Shown here piece after piece: positions 1 through 12,290 of a DNA stretch of 64,000 nucleotides. This stretch comes from Phoronis australis (Eukaryota; Phoronida; Phoronidae). The position numbers and the translations under genes were made by a program. Numbering within the stretch: the stretch's first letter is position 1; each line of letters opens with the position of its first letter. The stretch spans positions 462,300-526,299 of the forward strand of contig NMRA01000016.1 in assembly GCA_002633005.1 (NCBI GenBank), written 5' to 3'. The notes below the pieces were generated by a model, which worked only from the letters and a program-made list of their open reading frames with translations, had not been told where the DNA came from and searched no databases.

Positions 1-688
1 TGTAACCCCACTGGGAGATGGTCAACACCCATTTGGCGCCCACATGGTTTTTGCCTTGTACCCCATTAGCTGTCACCTGGGGGGAATTACCCTCTGAACC
101 CCCATGAGCAATCATTCAAATTTTATTATCCATGGAGGTATGAACTGTTATAAGGAAAAATAATTTGCCTTGTTAAGAACTCAAACATGAAACAAAACCC
201 TGATAGATTTTGAAAGGAGCTTCAAGAGAATAAAAACAAATACACTTTAATATTGATTAAAATACACATTTTCATTCTCATTCGATTATAAGTGGATGTT
301 AGTTTACGTATTCTAACCATTTTCAATCACACAGTAATTTTATTGCACGTTGAACGTCATTAAAGTATGAATTCATCAGTGTTTACATTGTTTCGGACTG
401 TGCTCCTAAGTAAGTATTGATTATTCACCGCTTGGAGCGCTAGTGTTTCGACCGGTAACCATTGCGGCGAATGGTAAAATGGCGGAGTGAACTCTCCTAT
501 ACTCGTACACTCCTTGCTATCAGCAAGTACGGTTGACTGCATCGCACGTGGCCACGTGCCTAAACGAGTTGTCTGACAAAGGTTGGACTTATTACTCACC
601 AGTTCAGGAGGGACACGCCACATTAAATCAAATTGGAAAATGCGCAAAACATGTCTTAATAAGTGGTTGTAATAAATGGTTTTGGGCA
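1..688. other. No supported gene; 5' flank of vWA copy 1
   Basis: Open frames on both strands here are short and have no protein-like composition or consistent splice context. The stretch probably holds the 5' UTR and promoter of vWA copy 1, but I see no clear core promoter element. Confidence 0.4.
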
Positions 689-724
689 ATGACGGATATC
701 TACACATTTTTGAAGTGTTTAATT
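689..724 (+). CDS. Tentative first coding exon (signal peptide start) of vWA copy 1
   Basis: ATG opens MTDIYTFLKCLI, then a GT donor (gtaatc, not a strong consensus) in phase 0. This matches the phase and size of exon 1 in copy 2 (12 versus 13 codons) and supplies the hydrophobic core of a signal peptide. The following intron would be only 73 bases. A different upstream exon, possibly outside the window, is the main alternative. Confidence 0.4.
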
Positions 725-3700
725 GTAATCTCTGAAAATCTTTTTATGTAATATTTGCGTACATGTGTGTAGGCCTATATAGTCCTTTCTGTTTTAGGTT
801 TGTGCGGTTCAAGGTTTGATCCGTATAAAAAGTAAGTAATATCAACAGATTTTGTCATAAATGCAATAACAAATATTTAGAGGTACATTCCATCTTAGGA
901 GCACCGTTCCGTGACACTGGCACTAGTAACTTACTTGCAACGAGAAATCTTGTCTTATGATGTCTCTGAAAATGTAACATTCTAGCCTCGCCGTCCAATT
1001 ACTTCATTAGAGGTTATTTGCGAAGCACTCACGATTCACAACAGGGGTGGATCCAGAATTTTGAGTTAGAGAGGGCCAGGGCACAGTATTAGCCAGGATT
1101 TTGCCCGTCAGACATTCATTCGCACCCCCGAACTGCCAATGGAATTTGGGAGAATTTTAGGGGGGCATGGCCCCTCCTCCTAAATCCGCCACTGGTGTGG
1201 GAGGGGAGGGGGGCGTGCGTGCGTGATCTCGTACGAAACTTACTTAACGTAATACACCCCTAATGACTTCTTTTATCGGGATTTCGCACAGCTTTTCATG
1301 CGCGCACCCAGAGGGAGGAGGCTCGGGCGGTTCGAACCAGTCCCCCCTAATTTGGCAAAGTGGCAAAAACGTCCGCCTCAGAGAAACAAAAACTCCGAAA
1401 AAAGTAGAGAACGAGACAAAAATCCACTAAGAAGGCAGGAACTACCAACAACATTCGGCAAATGCCCAATTGACCTATCGCCAGGATTATGACGGACGGC
1501 TTAATTGACCAATCAGAACGCAGCATTCTTGGCACACCTTCGTCTGCGTTTCCAAGCCGCCATTTTACCCGACAAACCACAGGTAGTCTAGGAAAACTTA
1601 TTTTAGTCTATAGCTCAAGAAATTGTCCGCTAAGAATGGTGAAACGGTGTTGATATGGCGTGTGTAGCACCGACAGCCGTTATGCTGCTCCAGAATAATA
1701 TCTCTGATCGCACCCTGTGAATCTTAATAAAAGGTCCACATCACTCTAAAAAATTCGAGCCCCCATGTTTTAGGCTGGGTACGCGCATGCCTTCGTGGGA
1801 TGTCGTCAAACTCTAAGCGAAGCATTTGATCGCGCTGGCGTTCACTGAAAGCACCCTTCATTTAACTGATTTGCTCTTCCTGATAATATTCAATAAGACA
1901 TTTTCTTCACTGGGCCAGCTCAGCGTCGAAAACTTTAGCACCAGCAGCCACCAGTTTCACCAAGTTCACACCACGCCCCCGATTGTACCTACGCTGTGTT
2001 CAATATTTAATTTCTTTTAGCTTGTCCTGGAAAGAAGGCTGACATTGTCTTCATGCTGGATGAGTCCAGGAGTATCTGGTACAAACATTTCTTCAACCAA
2101 CTCAACTTTGTCCGCCAGGTGGCGATGACGTACAAAATCAGCCCCAACGCGGTCCGCATTGGAATGGTCACATGGTCTACAAGGGCGCTCAAACATTGGG
2201 ATTTGAACCAATTTAACAGCAAACCAATGTTGCTGCACAAGATATTTACAGTGCGACAGTCTGGTAAGGTCTTTGGCAAATAACATTTTTACGAATAGCA
2301 ATCAAAATATAAATCGGTAAATAAAACAACAAGAATGGATCAACTGAAATTTGAAAATTTCGGATGTAATAACTTCGTTTGTCAACAAAAACAGATATAT
2401 TTTCTACGTTACGAATAGCAAGAAACGTCATATAGGGCTTATACAAAGTCTATGGGATAGTGGTCACACCAGTAGCAGACTAGCGATCTGGTAGAGTTTT
2501 AGTCACTTGGTTTTAGTAATATTTCAAGCTGCCAAAAGTTCCGTTATCACTTTCAGATACGAGTAAACAGGTAACTTTCATCCAATATTAATTGCATGTG
2601 ACTACGTGACACTCATTGATTTTGAATTGGATGACTCGAATCTTTGAACTACATGTCCTGGGATGATGGGCGCGCCTCGATTTTTGCAATCCGTAAAAGT
2701 CGGAACCCCATTTTTCCGGCCTCAACCCCATTATTATGAGTGAAACGGACCATGACAGGAAACAGTTTTTTACGGGTCCAGAAACAACTGAAATTTGAAT
2801 AGGCTGGGGCTTAATTTCTAGTTTGTATTACCAATTCACTCAAAAGACTGGAGAGACATCACCAATCCACTACTTTTCACTATACTAAAAGTGACTTTTA
2901 GAGTCATTCAGATAATCTGTCAATTTGATTGTTATAAAAAAATAAAAAATCTACACCCTTTTCTGTCCATTTAGAAAACTGTTGGTGTCATGTTAAAAGT
3001 GTATCATGTCGGAAATAAGTTTTAAAATTGGTCTAGTAATCTTTTTCACTAAAATGAAGCCGAAGTATCTTAAGAGGCAATACAGCTTCTTGTACTGTGA
3101 ACAGCTACCACACTTGTGTCTTTGCAGGTGGTACCCAAACAAACACCCATCTGGCTCTGACGATGGTACGACATATGTTCAAGCAAAATGCGCGACCGGG
3201 AGCCGACAAGTTGGTGATCCTGATGACCGATGGCGCGTCCTCGAGAAAAGGACTGACCGCCAAAGAGGGTGCAAAGTTATTGGCGGATGGCGTCAGAGTG
3301 TATTCTATCGGAGTAGGACACAATGTAAATACCTCTTGTTAAAAAACAAACAATTTCTAAAACCAAGTATCAGTCACAAATGTGTAGCTTGGTCACAACA
3401 GAAGTGACTTGTTTTGATAACTTTCTCTTGTGTCACTAGGTTGGCTACATTGCATACGACACTTCCGTGTCCCAAATCGTACACTAACTTGGTTCCCGGG
3501 CCTCACAAGCTGACGTCACGGATTGCTTGTGAAGACCCCAACCAATCTCGTGGGTCTGTGTAGGAGACTAATCGTACACACGACCAGCGCCATTTTAAAG
3601 TTATAACGGCCATCTTGCAAAGCCCAACTTCAAGTGACAGTTCGGTATTCAATTGAGACCAGGTTCTCTAACCTGATTTGTCGATCACGACATGTCGCTT

Positions 3701-6700
3701 CATACGCCGAGCACGATCCCAAGGTTCAACGACCTGTCCGTTCTTTGCAAACCCAAAAACCACTTCTCGTTTGAGTAAGGGTCAAGTTGAGACCAATTTT
3801 AAAGTGATAACTGGTCTGAATCAAAAGTTCGTTTCTTGGGCGGAACGCAGGTTCACTAAGCCTTTTAACCGTGGTTTCATTTCGTAATAGTTCAGTAAGG
3901 ATAATTTTGACAAATAAATTAACATTTACAGCTAGGAAACGTTGTTGTCTATATTCAACCGCTTCCTTGCAATTTTATATAGGTTGCCATGGACGAAGTC
4001 TGTTCAATATCCTCAACGGCTGCGCCACCTGTCGAAGAGCCGGAATACGATGATGAATTCGGGGATTATGATTACTTGGACGAGTACGAAGAACCGGAGC
4101 CTGAAGTGAAAAGACAATGCTTCCAAGCCAAGAACTTTGAAGCACTCAACACGAAACTGAAAGACGAGCTGATTGAATCGACATGTGAAATCAAGGAAAT
4201 ATTGACCGGAGGTGTGAATCTGGTGTTTTTTTTTCGTTGTTCTCTGTTCTTATTTTCATATGAGGATTTATAGCCACTGCTAGGTCTCATTAAAACTGTT
4301 AATATTTAAATTTGTAGCAAGCGCCACCTAGTGACTTCCTGGAGAACTGCGTGTACAAGTATAAACAGGAAAAGAAACAATTGGTAATTAAATTGCGGTT
4401 TTAAAGAAAACACCACAACTGATACACTTAAAAACAAGTGTAGTGTGAACATATAAAAACTAGTAATTCCAAATATTACGGAATCGTTATTTTATGGTGA
4501 AATCAACAAATATAAAAAATTGTGCCTTGTTTCATTATGATAACAATGAAATATTATTATACACATTTACATAAAAATAGTCTCGCGCAGAAAGAGACTT
4601 TCCTGAGATTGTAATTGTAACTGGTCCTCTGATGGTTTCCGGCACACTGAACAACCCGAGGTTGTTTGTAAATTAGTACTTCATGTGCATGTTTCACAAT
4701 TTAATGAGATTATTAGTTTTTAAATGATTCGTTAAATGTGGCTCATTGGGAACGGAAAAAGGACACACAAAAAACGCCATGCTCATTATACTTCATAAGC
4801 AAACACGCGCATTATCTTATTTAGATCCTGTCCACGTGTAGGCCCTAATCGCATGTTATTTTCGGACGACCAAAGCACGACATTACGTTGTAATATAGGG
4901 ATTCAAAAGCAATGCCAAACGACCATCTCTGCTTTTGATAGCTTACTCTGCTTCCCTTTCTCGTAAATTGTCTCTTTGCGGAATTACTTTTTATTTCTAT
5001 GCGAGCCGTTTAGTCGATAAGACGGTCTCGCCACCTGGTGACTGCATGCATATGTAGGCATACAAGAGTTAGCTACTGCATCTTTCATGCTTTGGCGCAA
5101 ATATCTACGTGCGAATCCCTTGTGCAAAAAACCATTTTGTACAGAACTGCGTCTTTTCGAATGCCAGAGGTATCGGCAAACCCTCATAAATACGTGCGTA
5201 CGCGGAAAAAATAACAACTGCATGTACTCAATTCATATGTTATCTGAAAAAGTCCACTTCTCTTGTCATGTCACATTCGCTTATCTAAAGACATTTCAAA
5301 TAATCGGAGTGATAAAGATTTTGCCCGTGTACTTGAAAGAGTTTTGATTTTGCGTACATGTGTGCATGTGCATACAACAAAAATATAATTTTGAATTTGA
5401 TTAATTCATGCCACTAAAGCTACCTCCGATACTGAAGATCTCCCAAGAGAGTAATCAGTGTACTTGTACTGTAAGAGCCTAAAGCCAAGTGTTAATTTGT
5501 AGAGTGTAACGCCACCATTGAGGCTGACGTCGCCTTCGTCTTGGGCTCTGTTCACCAGAACCCCCCGGGCGCCAAGCAAACCGTGGGATTCATCAGGACG
5601 CTAATAGCCAGCAAGAACATGTTCCTCGGTCCAGTACAGGTACTTGAAGCACTGTGGGGATAAATTCCGAAATGCGCTCTTTGGAGCATTTAAGACAAAA
5701 GCTTTATGAAAAATAATGCTATAATATGCTTATTTGTGTAGGCCTATTGCATAAACTGGCTTAATCTTACCTACTTGATCACAATACGTGAATGTCACTG
5801 AACTGGGTTCAGACGCATTCTTTGTAAAACGAATGCTTGATGTCAGCACCAGAGTTTCATCTTTCTGGCCGGATTAGAATTACTTCAGCAGAATCTCATA
5901 GGCCGCACTTGACCACTCCGTTCAGGCAGCCGGGACAAATTGATAATACATCTCGGCTGCGTTTCGTAGTCCTAGTATAGTCGCGAGAAAAGGTATTGTG
6001 ATCACGTGATTTACTTATCATACACGGTGATATCTTGTTGCGTGATCGCACGTTTTCGCAAGATTTCGTGCTTCTACGACACGGAGACTTGATTGGGTTT
6101 CGATGATGACTTCTGGTTTGAAAGCCAATCAAATGCCTTAGTTGGTTGCACCGGCTGGACCGGCAAAGTGAATAAAGTGCAGCCATTATCTTCAACCAGG
6201 GGTGCGTTCCGTAGTCGCACAGAAGAATTTCACGAAAAAGCAAGATCAAACAAGACCACGCAAAATCACGCGAGGGAATCGATGGCGATGGCAAGTGTTT
6301 CGCGAGTATGCTCGGGAGATAACTAACATGGGCTACTCTAGCAAAATTTATCAAATGGCGGTCACTCAAGTGATTGGTCGATGAGGTTGCGCTGTTGAAT
6401 TGTGGGATAGAAGTCACGTCTTTCGTTCAAGAAGCGAAGATTTGTCGCCTCAAGTTCAGCGCACACTGGGTCCACGGAACGCAGCTCAATGACCGTTTCA
6501 TAAGTTAAAGCCAAATTGTTACCATTAGTTTATTATAGTCGATCTTTGTGAATTCCAGCTGGCGCTAGTTCCCGAAGATTACATAAGCCTTGGGTTTGGC
6601 TTCAAGACATATGGGTCCAACCGCAGCTCCACCTTGTCCCACCTGGACTACGCATTGACGAGATTCGAGACGACGGCAGATCTCCTCAATACGATGCAGT

Positions 6701-8499
6701 AAGACATCATAATTAAATCCTGCTTTAACAGAATAACGTGTCCTTCCAGACAACTTTTGCACATCAGTTATGTTTCGAATTTCCACCAGGAACGGAAGAA
6801 ATAGACCCTGGAGAGAAAAACCTAGAAATGCTTTAATGCAAACAATAGTATATGTACAGTACAAGTTGCAACATTCGACTCGTGTAAATAAGCTTGCCGA
6901 TTACGGTTCTTGTGCATGAGTAAATGTTATATTTTACGCAATAATTTACTGCAACGACGTTCAAATTGTAGAAGATTATCCATATCATTGCAATTACTGT
7001 CGAGAACACGATATAAATAATTGCTGTTTAAGATTAAAGAAGCTATGTACCCGCGTTCCGTCGAAGAAGCAAGCTTTTGATTTAAATCATTTACTGCTTT
7101 AAGATTAGTCTCAACTGCTCCTTTTCCAGAAGAGAAGTGGTTTTGGGGCTTGCAATAATTGGCAGTGACTGAGCTCGAGCAATTACGAACTGCCAGTTCT
7201 TTCAAAGTCCTGAAACCAACTTCAATTGAATTAAGGAAATTTTGAGGCCAATTTCATAACGGTATGATTGTGCTCTGAATCAAAAGTTTTTGGTGACGGA
7301 AGGTGAGATTATTGCCGCTTTGGTATTTCATGTTTAAAGTGACAACAACAATGTCTTCTTTTAAGGTTGGGTTACTCCCGAGTCGCAAGACATCCTGTAT
7401 CACCGGTTCTCATTCTTGGTGCATTTCATATTTACAGAGACCGCACGTTCAGTGAACTCGAGGGTCATCGTCCAGGGGTTAGGAAGGTTGCAGTAGTCAT
7501 GCTTGACCGACCATCAGCAAGTAGAAAAGAAACCATTCGGTCGGCGGCAGCGGCAAGAAAGAAGGGCGTGGAAATTGTCTCTGTTGGTACGTACAGTTAA
7601 GAGGAGTGTGGAATTTGATGTTCCTGTTGAAATGGGTGAAGGGTTGAGGCGACGGACTTCACCGTGTGGAATTGATTGTAGACATAATAGTGTTGTCGGT
7701 GGTGATTATGAAGACGACATTGATGACGACATTGTCAATGGTTTGATGGATATTTTAGTACGATGGAGGTGGCGATGGTGGTCGTGGTAGTTGTGTAAGT
7801 TGTTAAGAAAGACGGTGGGTTTTGTGGTGTTGATTATGGTGGCGATAGTGATGGTGGTTCTGTTGGTGATGACGATGGTGGTGAAGAGGATGACGATGAT
7901 GGTGATGTATTGATCAGGGGCGGATCCAGGATTTTGAGTTAGAGGGGGCCAGGGTAGAGTATTAGCCAGGATTTTGCCCGTCAGACATTTGCACCCCTGA
8001 ACTGCTAAATGGAAACTGGGAGAATTTTAGGGGGGCCATGGCCCCCTTGTCCCCCCTCTAAATCCGTCACTGTTGATGACGCTAATTGCAAAGGTGGTAG
8101 TGGTGGTGACGATGACGACCACTGCAATAATTGCAGGCATTTGCCGATACATTGTCCTCCAGTAACACATAAAATATTGAGGTTTGTTGATAAATCTCCG
8201 TGATTGAGAAAGTTGAATTCTTTTCACTCTAATGTTTGATACTGCAAACCGGGCACTTGTCCGTTAGGGAAAATTTATTCACAGTATCGTTACCTAAATG
8301 ATTATCTTTTTTCAGTTCGTAATGGAGGTTGATAATCGACATTTGTGTTTGTTGCTCGTTTGCAGGAATTGGCAAACAGTTTGATAAGGTGGAATGGTCT
8401 CGTATAGCAAGCAACCGGAAAATGAGAGTGCGCATCCCTACATATGACGCGTTATGGAAGTCAGCCAATGAAACGCTGTGGTTCCATATTTGTCCATAA
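689..8499 (+). CDS. Secreted protein with two vWA domains, copy 1 (PTMP1-like architecture)
   Basis: Spliced gene. Exons by GT-AG sites and reading phase: 689-724 (tentative), 798-831, 2021-2263, 3128-3324, 3983-4211, 5503-5639, 6559-6698, 7438-7586, 8366-8499 (TAA). The model gives about 432 residues. A short hydrophobic leader is followed by vWA domain 1 (about residues 24-236) and vWA domain 2 (about 247-432). Domain 1 has a full MIDAS metal site: DESRS in strand 1, T in TQTNTH, and D in LMTDG. Domain 2 lacks the DxSxS motif (LGSVHQ instead). Cysteines bracket each domain (CPGK and STCE; ECNA and final HICP). Exon phases match the paralogue at 16020-22375 throughout. vWA proteins of this kind are extracellular adhesion or matrix proteins. 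Mussel proximal thread matrix protein 1 has the same two-vWA layout, but that identity is inference. Exon 3983-4211 carries an extra 31 codons, acidic and tyrosine-rich. Confidence 0.88.
798..831 (+). CDS. Second coding exon of vWA copy 1 (end of leader)
   Basis: The acceptor ctgttttag and strong donor gtaagt bound 34 bases, read VCAVQGLIRIK plus one base. Copy 2 has a 31-base exon (16729-16759) in the same place with the same phases (0 in, 1 out), the same AAAA/gtaagt end and similar hydrophobic content, which supports it as homologous. Confidence 0.7.
1042..1194 (+). mobile_element. Short non-autonomous element, hAT-like ends (copy 1)
   Basis: Begins CAGGGGTGGATCCAG and ends CTAAATCCGCCACTG, imperfect inverted ends of the kind common in hAT-derived miniature elements. 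It shares the internal string AGTATTAGCCAGGATTTTGC with copies at 7915 and 26355. No clear 8-base target duplication is visible. Confidence 0.65.
1297..1789 (+). mobile_element. Inverted-repeat element with CATGCGCGCACCCAG end, carrying a nested repeat
   Basis: Starts CATGCGCGCACCCAG and ends CTGGGTACGCGCATG. The first 140 bases and last 45 match the element at 54359-54601. The middle (about 1460-1605) instead matches the sequence at 15118-15250, consistent with one element inserted in another. It lies in an intron of vWA copy 1. Confidence 0.65.
3983..4211 (+). CDS. Exon of vWA copy 1 with acidic, tyrosine-rich insertion
   Basis: Phase 0 in, phase 1 out, like the 136-base exon 20275-20410 of copy 2, but 93 bases (31 codons) longer. 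The flanks align (V-x-x-x-E start, KLKDELIESTCE end versus KLNDQLRDRLVTASCE). The excess lies around codons for PPVEEPEYDDEFGDYD and the following LDEYEEPEPE, almost entirely Glu, Asp, Tyr and Pro. It would form a flexible, strongly negative loop near the C-terminal helix of vWA domain 1. Confidence 0.85.
6204..6483 (+). mobile_element. Inverted-repeat element, GCGTTCCGTAG family (most complete copy)
   Basis: Starts GCGTTCCGTAGTCGC and ends CCACGGAACGC. Contains AAAGCAAGA, ACGCAAAATCACGCGAG and GTGATTGGTCGATGAGG, found again in the copies at 47177, 59978, 39998 (reverse) and 48003 (reverse, partial). In an intron of vWA copy 1. Confidence 0.65.
7680..7914 (+). repeat. Degenerate GATGGT/GATGAC triplet tract
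   Basis: Imperfect repeats of GATGGTGGT and GATGACGAT, resuming briefly after the inserted element (about 8070-8130). In the last intron of vWA copy 1. Confidence 0.7.
7915..8072 (+). mobile_element. Short non-autonomous element, hAT-like ends (copy 2)
   Basis: CAGGGGCGGATCCAGG to AAATCCGTCACTG, in the last intron of vWA copy 1. TTGAT occurs on both flanks, possibly a short target duplication. It sits inside a GATGGT-rich tract. Confidence 0.7.
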
Positions 8500-8984
8500 T
8501 GCTGGATTTCGGAAATCTCTAAATAAAAATGGCATGTTGTTGCGTGCTTTTTGACTCATGTGAAATTGGCCTCATGCATGTCAGGCCAAGCTGCCGATTG
8601 CAAAGGGCTCTTAATTATTAAGATGGTCGTGGAACTGAAGGCTATTTGTGCCCTAATAGTGAAACCTGGGGCACAGAAGAGAACGAATGTGGAGTCTGCT
8701 TCCATGGATTGGATAGAATTGAAGATGACAATGGTCAACTGAAGACGCAAACGTTTTTGATGAAACGTTTTTTGGAACCATTTCATACATGTGAACGCTG
8801 TCAGCGGCACAACGAGTGGCAACTGGAGGTTAAACGTGAATATCGAAATGATTGTTTTGTGAATGGTTGGCACAGTGACGGGTCTAGCTAACTTTTAGAT
8901 AACACAATTATGAAATGTTTCGGCAATATGTGTAAAGTTTCATGTTGATTTGTACATGTATTTAACGACGCCTGTTGGAATAAA
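8500..8984 (+). terminator. 3' UTR and poly(A) signals of vWA copy 1
   Basis: The TAA stop at 8497-8499 is followed by AATAAA at 8522-8527, probably too close to be the only signal, and again at 8979-8984. The open frames between them on both strands look like chance frames in 3' UTR. Confidence 0.45.
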
Positions 8985-11900
8985 GGTTTTAATGCTATCC
9001 TTTTGTTTACGTGACTGTTAACATCGCCACAAATACTTAGTGTGCACCTCCACGGGTGTTTTGTGACATATAGGAACCCGTCCTCAGTTACAACCCTGCA
9101 TTCGTCTAGGACTGCATTTCCTCAAAAACGAAAAATGAACCAAGCCAGTTAAGCTCTTTAAATCGATCTCATAATATTGCTTGTCGTCGTAGGATTTGAT
9201 TTCCGTTACCAAGAAGAACACCAAAATCATCAGCGTTTCAAGAAAACACTTCAGAATTTATTGGGGTTGGACAACCGAAAAATTTTGCGAAATCGAAAAT
9301 GGCGCTTGTATTCGTGCCTGTGACTTCATTTGACGGCTAGACAATTCAAGATCAAATGAGTGTTCTTTTGCACCCCAAGACCTTTAGCCAAGAATTCAAC
9401 ATCGGCGAAGTTCCCCTTTAACCTTTTTACTATTAGTTTTCTAAGTTAATTTTCATGCAAACCTGGCCGCCATTTTATCGGTACACCACCAGAAATAAAA
9501 AAAAAATTATCGAAAATGCCATATCAAATTTCATTAACTTTGAATAAGCATCACATAGGAAAAATTTTTGCCCAATTGGTTATAATAAAAATGTAAGTTC
9601 GCAGCTGAACTAAAAAGAGGGTAGTAATCTTTAAGAAAAACAAAAATAAACTGAGTTCAAAATGTAGGACTACAAGATCAATGCTCCTAATCATTTGCTA
9701 TCACGTGACAGGGCAGAGTCGGAGTGAAGACACATACACAGACATCTGCTCCATTAGACTCGAAAGAATCACAATTGTCACATTTCCTTATATCACTGCC
9801 TAGCAACTGTTTGAAATAGAAATGATACCATTCAATATTTTTTGACGATTTGGTGTCTTTTCGTGCGGCATCGGTATGAAAAACTGAGCGCGTATTAAGT
9901 TTCTCTAAGAAAATTTGCCTTGATTAACCACCGTATAGAGGAGTCGAACAAATGAATACACTCACTACACAGCCAGAAGGCTGAATGTTACTCCAAATGG
10001 TAGATTTCCTGCGGCTGGTCAAGCAACAATTAATTTTGGAAGAAGTTTGTAATGTTCTACATTAAGTGTTGTTACATAACTATTTGGATTATAACTGAAA
10101 CAATCGTCCTTCACAAAAACTCGCCGATGCAAATTATAAAAAACATTATTTAGAGAGATTTTATAAAATCACAAAAATGCATAACAGTCAACCGTTCCAA
10201 TACAATGAGACACTCTGCACGATCCCGCAGACAAACACTATGCACACATGCAAGTTGTGCGGAGCGGTTAGAAGTTAGTAATGTTTTTTAAAATACAAAG
10301 TAATCTGTAAATATTAAGAACAAACTACGAGAATAGACCTCTTTTTACATATTCGCGCACATACACGCACCCACAAACTCTGTACATGTATTTGTTTCAT
10401 GGGAGTAGTGTAACAACCTTACCAAATGCAACATTTTGAAAAGCAAAATTTAGGCCTAATGCACCAAGTTTTCAGCCGTTCGCTTCGGGTCCGCAAATAT
10501 TCATTTACATATGGGTAACATGTTTAATTCTACGTATATAAATTGGCAATAGATCCTACACCCTGCACATTCTTTTGTAATCCAAGCTTAACGCAATTTT
10601 CTCTTTGTTCACTTTTCAATTTTAATAATACGATCGAAAAGTCCTCTTTTCAAGGCAATATCTGTCTTCCTTTTTACGACTGATACATCCATTGTTTGAC
10701 AGTAAATAAAAAATCCGTGAAACTGTTCTCTCAACCATAGAGCAGTAGACCGTTGAACACGTGTTCACATTTTCGTACGAATCTTCCCATCTACTGAAAA
10801 AATGGACTTCCAGCACTTTCACACTAGTCAAGAATCAAAGGTCTGAACGTGGTGCAAGAGTTTGGAGCGCTTTTAAACATCTGATACACGATTGTTAAAG
10901 TAAGCGAGTTAAAAATGGCCATCTTTAAAAAGACTATTCACACGCCGTCTGATGAGGGGGCCACTCATCTAGTATACCGCATGAGAAATTCACATGCGAA
11001 CGTGCCGTGTGATTTGCCTTCTTATCGTCTAACCCCAAATCAGAGGGTAGATCTGCCTTGTTACTGTGAGAAGTCTGCATTCCATTGACATGATTTATAA
11101 TCAGACTCTGCCCGCCAATGGAAATCGCACTTGGCAAATTAGGGTTAATATATGCTAATTTCTCGCATGACGACGGCTAGGACGCCTTTGTGAACGCCCA
11201 TTTTAAGCGCTTAGTCTGCCTTCTGAGCAGACATCCTTATCAAAATCCACATTTTCTCGCCTGTTACTTACCGTCAGAATATTCAATCAAAACATTAATT
11301 TCGACATACACGTACACCGTTGTGTGAAACGCGAACCTAAGGAAATAGATATATTACCTAAATAACACTCAGTATACCTATATATCACCAGTTACACTCT
11401 AAAAAACAACAACCACCCCCACATCCCATCCCAACAAAATCGCAGATCTTTCAGAGTCAGACAGTTTAATACAGTCTGCTTTATAACTGTGACTGATGGT
11501 CCCCATCATCTCATTTGTTAAACTACTTGCAAATGAGAAAATTGAAATTTGCGTAGGGTTCTACGCGTAGCTCTATTACAATTAGAGGTCGTGCCTAAAC
11601 AATTGAACTTGTTCGCAAAATTGGTGTGCAAAAAAGTCGAGTCGTGTGAGTATCAATATATATATATAGGAAACTTAAAAAACTGGGAAACAGGAGAATA
11701 ATTGCTACTAACGCGTCATCACGCGTTGTCAAATTGGCAAGGTGCCAACTGATGGATGGTTAGAATAGAAGAGCCGTCATAATTGCTGAATTCATTTTTT
11801 CTGTCTTGATTAACTTTCTTAACCTCTGCAAAAATTCAAATATTGGAACTGGCAGTTGAAACGACAGTTCACGTTCCAGCCTGTGGTGTTTCTTACGTTA

Positions 11901-12120
11901 ACGTCGTCATCATTAGCTCAACCGTTGGAAGCACCTGCTTCTGTAGAAATTTCAATTTATTTATGCGTTGCTTTTAGTACGAATTCACTATTATAAAATC
12001 AACGAATTGATTGCTTTAAGAACGTGATGGTTTTGCTGAATTGTCAGAAGTAGATAGAGGGTTGTTGGCTCCCAAATAATTTTTTTTGACTTTGAAGATA
12101 TTTCGATTGCAATGAACAGA

Positions 12121-12290
12121 AAATAGCCCGGTGGGTTAACAGGGCGGCAGTGTGGATTTGTGGGAAAAGTATCCGTTTCCTTTACTCAAGGTCATGGGTT
12201 CGAGTCCCACTGGGACACACTGCCAGAAATTTGAGCTGGGTCTCTAGCTCCTCAGCTAGGTTTTAACTATATATTAATAAAGCATAAAAA
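12121..12290 (+). repeat. tRNA-derived SINE-like sequence
   Basis: Contains an exact B box GGGTTCGAGTCCC (12196-12208) preceded by a tRNA-like body and followed by an AT-rich tail with AATAAAGC. It does not fold as an intact tRNA by eye. Confidence 0.55.

Noticed and set aside
5896-6417. 173-codon minus-strand open frame
   Set aside because: It overlaps a dispersed inverted-repeat element inside an intron of vWA copy 1. No domain or conserved features.
8646-8891. 81-codon cysteine-containing frame after vWA copy 1
   Set aside because: It lies between the stop and the second poly(A) signal, so it is best read as 3' UTR. The Cys spacing fits no known module.
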